In this document: positions 23,783-31,752 of the stretch, piece by piece
How the letters are laid out: each line of letters starts with the position of its first letter
Numbering within the stretch: position 1 is the stretch's first letter
DNA from: Flavobacteriales bacterium
Lineage (GTDB): Bacteria > Bacteroidota > Bacteroidia > Flavobacteriales_D > Sanyastnellaceae
Direction: 5' to 3'
NCBI GenBank assembly: GCA_947464415.1
Contig: CANHWU010000012.1
Span: 1 to 32,384, forward strand
Length of the DNA stretch: 32,384 nucleotides
Translations under genes and position numbers: made by a program
The notes under the pieces: model-generated
The model's database searches: none
Seen by the model: the letters and a program-made list of their open reading frames with translations, nothing else
Told to the model about the DNA's origin: nothing

Positions 23783-23787
23783 GGCAA

Positions 23788-24225
23788 TTATTGCTTTCCT
23801 GTGCTACCAAAGCCACCCGCTCCTCGGTTGGTCTCAGATAAAACACTTACTTCACGCCAGTCCAATTGTGCATGTTGTGCCAATACCATTTGCGCTATGC
23901 GCTCTCCAGGTTCAATGACAAAGGGTGTGTTGCTTAAATTGACCAACAATACTTTGATCTCTCCTCTGTAGTCCGCGTCGATCGTGCCGGGTGAGTTTAA
24001 AACGGTGATTCCATGTTTATACGCAAGACCGCTTCTAGGACGAATCTGAATTTCAAATCCTTTTGGGATAGCGACAAACAAGCCGGTTGGAACCAATACT
24101 CGCTCTAAACTTTGTATGGTAATGGTAGTTTCTAAATTCGCTCTAACATCCACTCCTGCCGACCATTCTGTGGCATATTGAGGCAATGGATAGGGAGAGT
24201 GATTAATAACCTCTACTGTAATCAT
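23788..24225 (-). CDS. dut: deoxyuridine 5'-triphosphate nucleotidohydrolase
   Basis: A 145-aa trimeric dUTPase that hydrolyses dUTP to dUMP and keeps uracil out of DNA while feeding thymidylate synthesis. All five motifs are present: AGVDVRA (motif 1, Asp26), RPRSGLA (motif 2, ~62-68), [14 protein letters not shown] (motif 3, Asp83 and Tyr86), GERIAQMV (motif 4) and the C-terminal [10 protein letters not shown] (motif 5). The start at 24225 (MITVEVIN) is the family start. It overlaps the enoyl-CoA hydratase stop as ATGA (24222-24225); an in-frame ATG at 24300 would lie inside that gene and is rejected. Confidence 0.97.
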   Translation of the reverse strand: MITVEVINHSPYPLPQYATEWSAGVDVRANLETTITIQSLERVLVPTGLFVAIPKGFEIQIRPRSGLAYKHGITVLNSPGTIDADYRGEIKVLLVNLSNTPFVIEPGERIAQMVLAQHAQLDWREVSVLSETNRGAGGFGSTGKQ

Positions 24226-25004
24226 TTTCCAGTAAAAGAGGGTTTTCTTTTTTCCATAAATGCCGTGGTACCTTCTTTGAAATCTGTTGTACCAAAACAC
24301 AACCCAAATTCTTTTTGCTCTCTTTCCATACCAACCTTGGCATGAGCATATCCGGCATTTACGGACGTAATGGCGGCAGTAATAGCGCGAGGAGAGTTGC
24401 CAGAAATCTTTTGTGCTATCTCTTTACATTTATTCAAGAGCTCTTCTTGAGGAACCACCAAATTTACCAAACCCCATTGCAACGCCTCTTGTGCATTCAA
24501 CATAATGGCAGAGGTAATCATTTCCAATGCTTTTCCTTTGCCTACTAACTGCGCCAGACGCTGTGTGCCCCCATATCCAGGAATGACTCCCAAAGTAACC
24601 TCGGGCAATCCCAATTTGGCATTTTCCGAAGCGTATCTAAAATGGCAGCTCATCGCCAACTCCAATCCACCTCCCAGCGCAAAACCATTGACCGCTGCGA
24701 TTACCGGTTTTGACATGTTCTCCACTCGATCAAATAATAATCTTTGTCCATCGCGGCTCAATGCTTCTCCTTGCTCAATACTGAACGCAGCAAACTCCTT
24801 GATATCGGCTCCCGCGACAAATGCTTTTGTACCTGATCCCGTGAGGATGATTACTCGGACGGCATCATCCACATCCAATTGATTCAATGCCGCATTCAAC
24901 TCCTCTATGGTGGATTTGTTCAAAGCGTTGAGCTGATCAGGACGTTGGATGGTCAGAATGGCGATATGACCTTCTTGTTCTATGGAAATAAATTGATAAC
25001 TCAT
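24222..25004 (-). CDS. enoyl-CoA hydratase (crotonase family)
   Basis: A 260-aa crotonase-fold enzyme, of typical hydratase length. The oxyanion-hole segments are AGADIKEFA and [11 protein letters not shown]. Both catalytic glutamates of true hydratases are present, Glu115 in [10 protein letters not shown] and Glu135 in [20 protein letters not shown], which argues for hydration of 2-enoyl-CoA rather than isomerisation. Likely roles are beta-oxidation or short-chain acyl-CoA metabolism (crotonyl-CoA). No thiolase or dehydrogenase gene is adjacent. It is followed directly by dut with an ATGA overlap, an arrangement with no evident metabolic logic. A -7 element lies 15 bases upstream. Confidence 0.94.
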   Translation of the reverse strand: MSYQFISIEQEGHIAILTIQRPDQLNALNKSTIEELNAALNQLDVDDAVRVIILTGSGTKAFVAGADIKEFAAFSIEQGEALSRDGQRLLFDRVENMSKPVIAAVNGFALGGGLELAMSCHFRYASENAKLGLPEVTLGVIPGYGGTQRLAQLVGKGKALEMITSAIMLNAQEALQWGLVNLVVPQEELLNKCKEIAQKISGNSPRAITAAITSVNAGYAHAKVGMEREQKEFGLCFGTTDFKEGTTAFMEKRKPSFTGK

Positions 25005-25019
25005 CTACTAGATTTTTGC

Positions 25020-25027
25020 CAAAAATA
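25020..25027 (-). promoter_or_regulatory. -7 element of the enoyl-CoA hydratase-dut unit
   Basis: On the minus strand TATTTTTG is an exact TAnnTTTG match ending 15 bases before the ATG at 25004. It lies in the 30-base gap after the type IX cargo gene, suggesting a fresh promoter for hydratase and dut with a leader of about 9 nt. Confidence 0.4.
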
Positions 25028-25034
25028 AGCGCAA

Positions 25035-28000
25035 TCAACGCAAAACCGTCACATGTCCTTTTCTTATTTGAGGACCTTCTTGGTTTTCAAATTTCAATAT
25101 CCAAGTGTACACATCTTGAGGAACATAATATCCTCTGAAGCTGCCGTCCCACCCGCGATCTTGTTGGAGAGTTTCAAAAACCAATTGTCCCCACCGATCA
25201 AATACTTGTAATTGGAATTGCTGTAAGGGTAGAAATGATTGCACCACAAATCCATCATTCACCCCATCTCCATTGGGTGTAATGGTATTAGGGACCCAAC
25301 AGGCATACTCGGGAATTATCCAGACACTGTCTCTTGCGCCGCAACCAGCGGCATCGGAAATAATGAACGTGTATTGAGTGGGGTAGGGGGGCTGTGCCGA
25401 AATAGAAAGGCAGGTATCACATGAAATGTTTTCATTGGGTTCCCAAAGACCAACTGTAACATTGGTGTTGGCTGTCACCCAAGCCATTCCGGGGTACTCA
25501 AAAAAAACACTATCCGGCAATGACAAGGAGGGAAGTGGCAAAATTTCTATAAACAACGAGTCTTGATCCAAACAGCCAAAAACATCCTCTCCTTCTACCA
25601 TTAGATATCCTGATATATTGGGTTGAATGACCGCTTCTTGGTTGTTCTCTAATACAACCCAATCCAACGGAGACCATTCATAACTGTCCGCCCCACTGGC
25701 TATTACCCATGCGCTATCTCCAAAGCACACTTGGTTCGCTCCATTTAATATCACCTCTGGTTGCTCATATTGAATCTGAATTTGCGCCGTACCGAATCCA
25801 CAGGCATTGGTCATGGCCACGGTAACAACCATGCTCGAAGTGGGAAAAACAATCGGATTTTGAAGGGTATTATCTACAAAGAACTCGGGTGGTGACCACT
25901 CCCAAGTCAGCGCGTTTTCCGCAATCAATTGCAAAGGTTCTCCGGCACATGCTATGATATTGGTAATGGTATTTGGACCGGGAATAGAATTGAACACCTC
26001 AATGGTTATAGTATCAATGGCAACGCAATTGTCGGCTGTTATCATTTGAACAATGTATTCAGTAGTGTTGGAGGGTGAGGCAACGGGGTTGGAAATGCCA
26101 GGATCGGATAATCCTGTGATGGGAGACCAAACATAACTCACCCCACCAGCGGCGGATAAAACCACGCTTTGTCCTGCGCATATACTCTGATCGGGTGAGA
26201 CCGATAAATTAACAGGGTACACGGTCACCTCCACCGCGTCCTCTGCAGCGCCGCAGATATTTTGGGTGGATGCTGTGAAGGTAGTGGTAGTGGAGGGTTG
26301 GGCCCAAGGATTATTGATAGTGTTGTCATTTAAAAGTTCTGCAGGCGACCACAATACCGGGTCCGTGGACGTGGCCATTAGTTGAATAGAATCGCCTTCA
26401 CAGATACCGAGATCTGCCATCACATCAACATCAGGAAAAGGAATGATGCTGATGGGAATTTCTACAGTATCTCCTAATAAACAGAGTACATTGTCAGAAG
26501 CTACCAACTGGACAATATAATCTCCCGGTGCGGTGTATTGATGATTGGGTTCGAATGCTGTTGAGTTTGCCCCATCCCCAAAAAACCATTGATACTGCGT
26601 TGCCCCAGTGGAAAGATTATTAAAAGACACCACCTCATTCACGCAAACTTGAGGAGGTGTGTTGAGATTGGCTTCGGCATAAATAGGACTCAAGGAAAAT
26701 TTAAAAACCGCAATATTGCAACCCGTGCTCGGATTGACACTGCTAACGGCACCGGGCGAAGTGGGAAAATCATCACCCCCAGAACAGCCGGCGCACACAG
26801 CTTGATAGACGAAACCATTTTTATTGAATCGAGAAGTTCCGCCATCCACATGCTCGGAAGAGCTGGCCCCTCCGTAATAAGAACCATACACCAATTGCGT
26901 AGCATTGGGGGATAACACGCATAAGTAAAAATCACTGCCATCAGTAACGGGTTGCATGGCATCGGGAGTAATCGGTAAGCCGCTGGTGGTGCTATTCACA
27001 GCCAAACAACTATAGGGATTATTTCCGCACAAATGGTTGACAGCGCCTCCCCAACCACTGAAATAAATTTGTTCACAATCGCTGATCAAGAACGCCGTGG
27101 GGGAAATATCGATCTCACCGCTGCCTGTCCCTATCGTTGTATTCCAAATCAAATTGGATAAAGTGGCGTTGTATTTTTTGACAAACAAACCACTATTGGC
27201 TTGTCCATAGCAGCCGGCTGTGATGGGCATGGATCCTGTGGTTTGGCCCAAAACAAAAATGTTATTGTTATAATCTGTTTGAATAAAATAAGCTTGATCA
27301 TAATCTCCGGTTCCAATAAAAGTTCCATTCAAAGTAGTAAAACTAAACGGGTGTATGCGCAAAACAAACCCATCCACATCGCCGTTGTGACTTGCGTCAT
27401 TTCCCCCTGCTGCAAGAGGAAAATCGGGGCTTTTAGTTCCACCGCAAATAATAGGAAAACCATCAATGCCAAACTGAATGGAATAACAAGCATCGGCCTC
27501 TGAACCGCCATAGTAACTGCTATACAAAAGATTAGATAGGCTTCCGTCTAGCTTAAAAAAAACCCCATCGCAACTCCCTCCACCGAATACTGATTGAGCA
27601 GGACTCCCAGCTATAGGGAAATTTCCTTCTGTCACAGAGGCCACATAAACATTATCATTGTCATCTACATTGATCTCCCCTCTAAAAACATCCCCGTAAT
27701 TGTAGAACAGTCCCGCGGCTCGATTGATGCCATCATTGGCATCTAGCCCAACAAAAGTGGAGGACGCTAGGTTGCCATTGACACCTATTTTAGAGATGGC
27801 AAAATCGGTTCCCTCGGGATGTGTACCGATAAACAAGGCGGCCATTCCAAAGCCCACCCCTCCTGCAAAAACATTTTGGTAACATCCTGCCGTAACAGGA
27901 AAATCATCACTCCCGGTAACCGAAAGCACTACTATCTCGTTGTCATTATTGACAACAATACTGTGCGGAGTTTCTTGTTTGCTGCCACCGAGAAAGGTGC

Positions 28001-28922
28001 TGTACAATAATTGGGAGCCATCCTGATTGAATTTAGAAATTACAATGTCATAAAAATTACCAGTCGTGGAATTGAAATTGGAGCTGACGGCCCCTGGGGT
28101 CACTGGATAATTTTGTCCAAAACTAATTCCCCCACTCACCAAATTTCCTTCCAAATCATTGCATGCGGTGAATCCAAAATTGGAAGAAGTGGCTCCCACA
28201 TAGGTAGAGAAAATAATTTCCGGATCAATCACGAGTTCATAATGGGGATCGTAATTTCCTAACTGATAGCTTACTTTTTGGTGAGATAAAACAAATTGGG
28301 AGCTAACCTCAATGACTTTTCCCTCGATGATTTGATAGCAGTACGGATGCTTTTCAATCATCTCACCGGTCTCATTGATAATATGGAGGCCGTCACTTTC
28401 AACATGTAAGCGAACGGAGGAGTCGTATTGTTGTGATATTATGGCGGGATGAACATTGGGATGTATCACCCATTCATACTTCAAAGCATTTCCTGCCCCT
28501 CTCCAACGCAAATCAACACCGGGATATACCATTGGTTGTTCAAACTCCTCAAATACCGATGCGTTTTCCCCTTTTCCCCCGCTGAGGTAGAAGTGTTTTT
28601 TATGAATCTTTGAGTGTCGTCCATTGGCTATTGTACTGCTACCACCTTCCCATTTTACATCAAAAACATGGGACTTGAATACAGCAGGATGCTCGGACTC
28701 ATCCCCTTTTTGCGGATGCATTTGCGCCAAAGTTTCATTGGAAAACAACTGATAGCGAATACCATCTTTTAAAAACCACGCGCGACCTCCTTTGACCTCA
28801 GACATCATAAGAACCTCTTGAGGCCACTGTCCATTGTTCTCTGTAAATGCAATTTGCAAATGGCTTTTCAGACCCCACAATGTGAGCGATATCGTAAAAA
28901 ACCATCTCAGAAGCATAATCAT
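25035..28922 (-). CDS. large secreted T9SS cargo protein: SBBP-type propeller, PKD and gliding-motility C-terminal domain
   Basis: A 1295-aa secreted protein. A signal peptide (WFFTISLTLWGLKSHLQ) is followed by the FTENNGQWPQEVLM opening of the DUF7948 domain to ~residue 230. From ~235 to ~735 there are SBBP-like beta-propeller repeats, recognised by recurring phrases such as FSTYVGATSSNFG, LLYSTFLGGSKQE and LLYSSYYGGSEAD. A PKD domain follows at ~755-835 (YQWFFGDGANS, HQYTAPGDYIVQLVASD). About four ~90-residue units each contain a WSP core, for example VWSPITGLSDPGISNPVASP. The end at ~1207-1295 is a CHU_C/gliding-motility C-terminal domain (VPNTITPNGDGVNDGF, FDRWGQLVFE, RGWDGSFRG), a type B signal for type IX secretion. 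No catalytic domain is evident; an adhesin or surface-structure role is inferred. It follows gpsA by 37 bases. Confidence 0.93.
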   Translation of the reverse strand: MIMLLRWFFTISLTLWGLKSHLQIAFTENNGQWPQEVLMMSEVKGGRAWFLKDGIRYQLFSNETLAQMHPQKGDESEHPAVFKSHVFDVKWEGGSSTIANGRHSKIHKKHFYLSGGKGENASVFEEFEQPMVYPGVDLRWRGAGNALKYEWVIHPNVHPAIISQQYDSSVRLHVESDGLHIINETGEMIEKHPYCYQIIEGKVIEVSSQFVLSHQKVSYQLGNYDPHYELVIDPEIIFSTYVGATSSNFGFTACNDLEGNLVSGGISFGQNYPVTPGAVSSNFNSTTGNFYDIVISKFNQDGSQLLYSTFLGGSKQETPHSIVVNNDNEIVVLSVTGSDDFPVTAGCYQNVFAGGVGFGMAALFIGTHPEGTDFAISKIGVNGNLASSTFVGLDANDGINRAAGLFYNYGDVFRGEINVDDNDNVYVASVTEGNFPIAGSPAQSVFGGGSCDGVFFKLDGSLSNLLYSSYYGGSEADACYSIQFGIDGFPIICGGTKSPDFPLAAGGNDASHNGDVDGFVLRIHPFSFTTLNGTFIGTGDYDQAYFIQTDYNNNIFVLGQTTGSMPITAGCYGQANSGLFVKKYNATLSNLIWNTTIGTGSGEIDISPTAFLISDCEQIYFSGWGGAVNHLCGNNPYSCLAVNSTTSGLPITPDAMQPVTDGSDFYLCVLSPNATQLVYGSYYGGASSSEHVDGGTSRFNKNGFVYQAVCAGCSGGDDFPTSPGAVSSVNPSTGCNIAVFKFSLSPIYAEANLNTPPQVCVNEVVSFNNLSTGATQYQWFFGDGANSTAFEPNHQYTAPGDYIVQLVASDNVLCLLGDTVEIPISIIPFPDVDVMADLGICEGDSIQLMATSTDPVLWSPAELLNDNTINNPWAQPSTTTTFTASTQNICGAAEDAVEVTVYPVNLSVSPDQSICAGQSVVLSAAGGVSYVWSPITGLSDPGISNPVASPSNTTEYIVQMITADNCVAIDTITIEVFNSIPGPNTITNIIACAGEPLQLIAENALTWEWSPPEFFVDNTLQNPIVFPTSSMVVTVAMTNACGFGTAQIQIQYEQPEVILNGANQVCFGDSAWVIASGADSYEWSPLDWVVLENNQEAVIQPNISGYLMVEGEDVFGCLDQDSLFIEILPLPSLSLPDSVFFEYPGMAWVTANTNVTVGLWEPNENISCDTCLSISAQPPYPTQYTFIISDAAGCGARDSVWIIPEYACWVPNTITPNGDGVNDGFVVQSFLPLQQFQLQVFDRWGQLVFETLQQDRGWDGSFRGYYVPQDVYTWILKFENQEGPQIRKGHVTVLR

Positions 28923-28959
28923 CAGACAATTTTAAACGCCTCTGGTTGCAGCATAGAGT

Positions 28960-29958
28960 TTAATTGAGAAGTTCCGTGAGCTTGCGCATTTCCATCGCAG
29001 GAGAGGCCTTTTCATACAAAATGCGATAGACGGCATCTGCCACAGGAATATCCACCTGAAACTTTTGATTGATGGCATGGATCCCTTTCGTAGCATAGTA
29101 ACCCTCTGCAACCATGTTCATCTCTATGGTAGCCCATTTCACGCTGTATCCTTTGCCTATCATGGTTCCAAAGGTTCTGTTTCGAGAATACGGTGAATAG
29201 GCCGTTACCATCAAATCTCCCAAATAAGCAGATGACTTAACGTCACGATGTACCTCATGCACAGAGTCTAAAAACCGCTCAATCTCTCGGATGGCATTGG
29301 ATACCAACACCGCCTGAAAATTGTCACCAAAGCCAATTCCATGGCAGATTCCCGAAGCTACCGCATAGACATTTTTCAAAATGGCGGCTAATTCTGCTCC
29401 AAAAACATCCTCCGTGGTGGTGGTTTTGATAAAACGACAAGCCAGTCGTTGACTCATGATTTCCGCTTGTTGAATATCAATGGCTCCTATGGTTAAATAA
29501 GACAACTTCTCCATCGCCACTTCCTCTGCGTGACAAGGGCCACAGATAATGCCAATTTGCTCATATGGAATATTAAAATGCTTATGAAAATACCGGGCGG
29601 GGATGGCGTCAAACTCATTGACAATTCCTTTGACGGCGGAAAAAATGATTTTCTTTTCCAAACCAATTGGTTTGTAATGATCCATGGTTTCATGTAAAAA
29701 CGCCGATGGAATGGCCACTACTAAATAATCACAGGCATCTACCACCTGTTGTAAATCAGAGGTAACAACCAATTGGTCCAGGTCAAATTCAATACTCTGA
29801 ATGTAATTGGGGTTGTGTCCAAACTGTTGAATATGTTGAATCGCCTCCTCATTTCGCATCCACCAATGCACCTTTGTACTTGGGGAACACAACAACTTTA
29901 CCAAAGCGGTAGCCCAACTTCCTCCCCCTAAAACGCCTACTTTTATTTGTTCACTCAT
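28960..29958 (-). CDS. gpsA: glycerol-3-phosphate dehydrogenase [NAD(P)+]
   Basis: A 332-aa cytoplasmic enzyme that reduces dihydroxyacetone phosphate to sn-glycerol-3-phosphate, the backbone of phospholipids. The Rossmann motif is VGVLGGGSWATALVKLL (~8-20). FSAVKGI with Lys110 and GAELAAILKNVYAV with Lys195 carry the conserved active-site lysines. The substrate segment YLGDLMVTAYSPYSRNRTFG contains the family's Asp/Arg/Asn pattern. The length is normal and the start MSEQIKVGVLGG is typical. The only downstream neighbour on the same strand is the large T9SS cargo gene, which may be read through from gpsA. Confidence 0.96.
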   Translation of the reverse strand: MSEQIKVGVLGGGSWATALVKLLCSPSTKVHWWMRNEEAIQHIQQFGHNPNYIQSIEFDLDQLVVTSDLQQVVDACDYLVVAIPSAFLHETMDHYKPIGLEKKIIFSAVKGIVNEFDAIPARYFHKHFNIPYEQIGIICGPCHAEEVAMEKLSYLTIGAIDIQQAEIMSQRLACRFIKTTTTEDVFGAELAAILKNVYAVASGICHGIGFGDNFQAVLVSNAIREIERFLDSVHEVHRDVKSSAYLGDLMVTAYSPYSRNRTFGTMIGKGYSVKWATIEMNMVAEGYYATKGIHAINQKFQVDIPVADAVYRILYEKASPAMEMRKLTELLN

Positions 29959-30113
29959 TTCCTAAAGTTCAAAAAGCGAATATAAGCAATAAAAAAGACT
30001 TTCTTTCCCACCTGATTTTCAGTATTTTGCTTCACCATCAACAGTTTAGAAAAATATCCACATCTTCGATTATCCCTTTTTTTCAACCTATTTTCGTAAC
30101 AAGCAAAATCAAT

Positions 30114-31334
30114 ATGTCAAAAGAGCGCTCGATCATGCACATGGACATGGACACTTTTTTCGTGTCCGTGGAGCGGTTGATGGACAGCCGCCTCAATGGA
30201 AGACCCATTTTGGTGGGCGGAACAAGTGATAGAGGGGTGGTAGCGGCATGCAGCTATGAAGCCAGAAAATTTGGGGTACATTCTGCGATGCCTATGAAAT
30301 TAGCCAAGCAATTATGCCCCGAGGCGATCATAATCAAAGGCAATTCGCATAATTATCTCAAGTACTCAGACATGGTCAGTGAGATTGTACAAGGGAGCGT
30401 GCCTGTTTTTGAAAAAACGTCTATTGATGAATTTTACTGTGATCTCAGTGGAATGGATCAGTTTTTTGGTTGTTATCGTTTTGCTGCAGAACTCAGGCAG
30501 CGGGTAATCAAAGAGACGGGCCTGCCGATTTCATTTGGACTTTCCATCAACAAAACGGTCTCTAAGGTAGCCACCGGAGAAGCCAAACCCAATAACCAAC
30601 TGTGGGTAGAACAAGGCAATGAAAAACCATTCTTGGCACCACTTTCTATCCGGAAAATTCCCATGGTGGGAGATAAAACCTACCAAACCCTCCGCAATTT
30701 AGGAATTCAGAAAATTGGTACTATTCAAGAAATGGAAGCCGACCTTATGCAAGCGGCGTTAGGAGAAAATGGATTGATCATTTGGAAAAAAGCAAATGGC
30801 GATGATCCCACTCCGGTGATTCCTTACCAAGAAAGAAAAAGCATTTCGTCTGAAAGAACCTTTGATCAAGACACTACCGACATCCCTAAGCTCAAAGGGC
30901 TAATGGTGGCGATGACGGAGAATCTCGCCTATCAACTGCGTCAAGGACACAAGTTGACTTCCTGCGTGACCGTAAAAATTCGTTATTCAGATTTTCAAAC
31001 CCACACTGTACAAGCCAGGATTCCCTACACCTCATCAGATCATGTATTGATTCCTCAAGTGCATGAATTATTCAATAAGCTGTTTGATCGCCGTATGCTC
31101 ATTCGGTTGATTGGGGTAAAATTCAGTCATCTCGTGAGTGGGGGGCAACAAATCAATTTGTTTGACGAATCAGAAGAGCGCATAGAGCTGTACTCCGCGC
31201 TAGATGACATCAGAAATAAATTTGGCGCTCGTGCCATTATCAGCGCCGCGGGATTAAATGCCAAATCGATAGGAGGGAATAACAACCCCTTTAATGGAGG
31301 CCCACCGATTTTATTGGCTAATCGCAGGCAGTGA
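30114..31334 (+). CDS. dinB: DNA polymerase IV
   Basis: A 406-aa Y-family translesion polymerase. The catalytic carboxylates are Asp11 (and Asp13) in MHMDMDTFFVSVE and Asp105/Glu106 in TSIDEFYCDLSG. PILVGGTSDRGVVAACSYEARKFG is the usual finger segment, and KTVSKVATGEAKPNN and IRKIPMVGDKTYQTLRNLGI form the thumb with its helix-hairpin-helix. The C-terminal little-finger domain ends with GGQQINLFDE, containing a beta-clamp-binding QxxLF-type motif. About 60 further residues follow, ending in a short Asn/Pro/Gly-rich tail. The ATG at 30114 is chosen because the family starts just before the first strand; an upstream ATG at 30027 adds an unconserved stretch. It synthesises past DNA lesions with low fidelity. 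Confidence 0.95.
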   Translation: MSKERSIMHMDMDTFFVSVERLMDSRLNGRPILVGGTSDRGVVAACSYEARKFGVHSAMPMKLAKQLCPEAIIIKGNSHNYLKYSDMVSEIVQGSVPVFEKTSIDEFYCDLSGMDQFFGCYRFAAELRQRVIKETGLPISFGLSINKTVSKVATGEAKPNNQLWVEQGNEKPFLAPLSIRKIPMVGDKTYQTLRNLGIQKIGTIQEMEADLMQAALGENGLIIWKKANGDDPTPVIPYQERKSISSERTFDQDTTDIPKLKGLMVAMTENLAYQLRQGHKLTSCVTVKIRYSDFQTHTVQARIPYTSSDHVLIPQVHELFNKLFDRRMLIRLIGVKFSHLVSGGQQINLFDESEERIELYSALDDIRNKFGARAIISAAGLNAKSIGGNNNPFNGGPPILLANRRQ

Positions 31335-31682
31335 TGCAGGGCTTTTTTCCGACCACATTAACATTTTAGGGTTATTTAAAAAGGGAGAAATATCCTTGTG
31401 CATAATGAGCACTCCCAAATCAACTAACCACAAAACACCGCCCCCGCCCATGGAAAGCGTGTAGAAGACAGGGATTTTAGGACTGGTGCCAAGATACATT
31501 CTGTGCACACCAAAAAAACCTAAAGAAGCATCGAGTAAAATAGCTACTCGTCGAGCATTTTCTGGATGAGAAAATGCGGCCTTTCGCCATGTCGGAAATG
31601 GAGAATGCACCTCGTTATTTCCCTTTACATTTTTTAAAAGGAAAAAACTAACAAAAAGCAATAAAAATATTTTTCTTTGCAT
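31311..31682 (-). CDS. TM2 domain protein with signal peptide
   Basis: A 123-aa protein starting MQRKIFLLLFVSFFLLKNVK at 31682, which gives a signal peptide; an ATG at 31742 would add a polar extension and cross the promoter. Residues ~45-95 form a TM2 domain: ARRVAILLDASLGFFGVHRMY with the conserved 'G..G.HR.YLG' turn, LGTSPKIPVFYTLSMGGGG, and WLVDLGVLI containing the Asp of the second helix. TM2 proteins are small two-helix membrane proteins of unknown function. The C-terminal part is soluble. Its 3' end overlaps the 3' end of the convergent dinB gene by 24 bases. Confidence 0.82.
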   Translation of the reverse strand: MQRKIFLLLFVSFFLLKNVKGNNEVHSPFPTWRKAAFSHPENARRVAILLDASLGFFGVHRMYLGTSPKIPVFYTLSMGGGGVLWLVDLGVLIMHKDISPFLNNPKMLMWSEKSPASLPAISQ

Positions 31683-31688
31683 CGGCGC

Positions 31689-31696
31689 CAAAAGTA
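31689..31696 (-). promoter_or_regulatory. -7 element of the TM2 gene
   Basis: On the minus strand TACTTTTG exactly matches TAnnTTTG and ends 6 bases before the ATG at 31682, suggesting a leaderless or almost leaderless mRNA. No clear -33 TTG was found. The 70-base gap it lies in also holds whatever promoter serves the divergent MauE-like gene. Confidence 0.45.
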
Positions 31697-31752
31697 AAAT
31701 AGAATGCTTTATTTGGCATGATTTTATAGTGTCGCGTTGCAAATTTTAAAAT

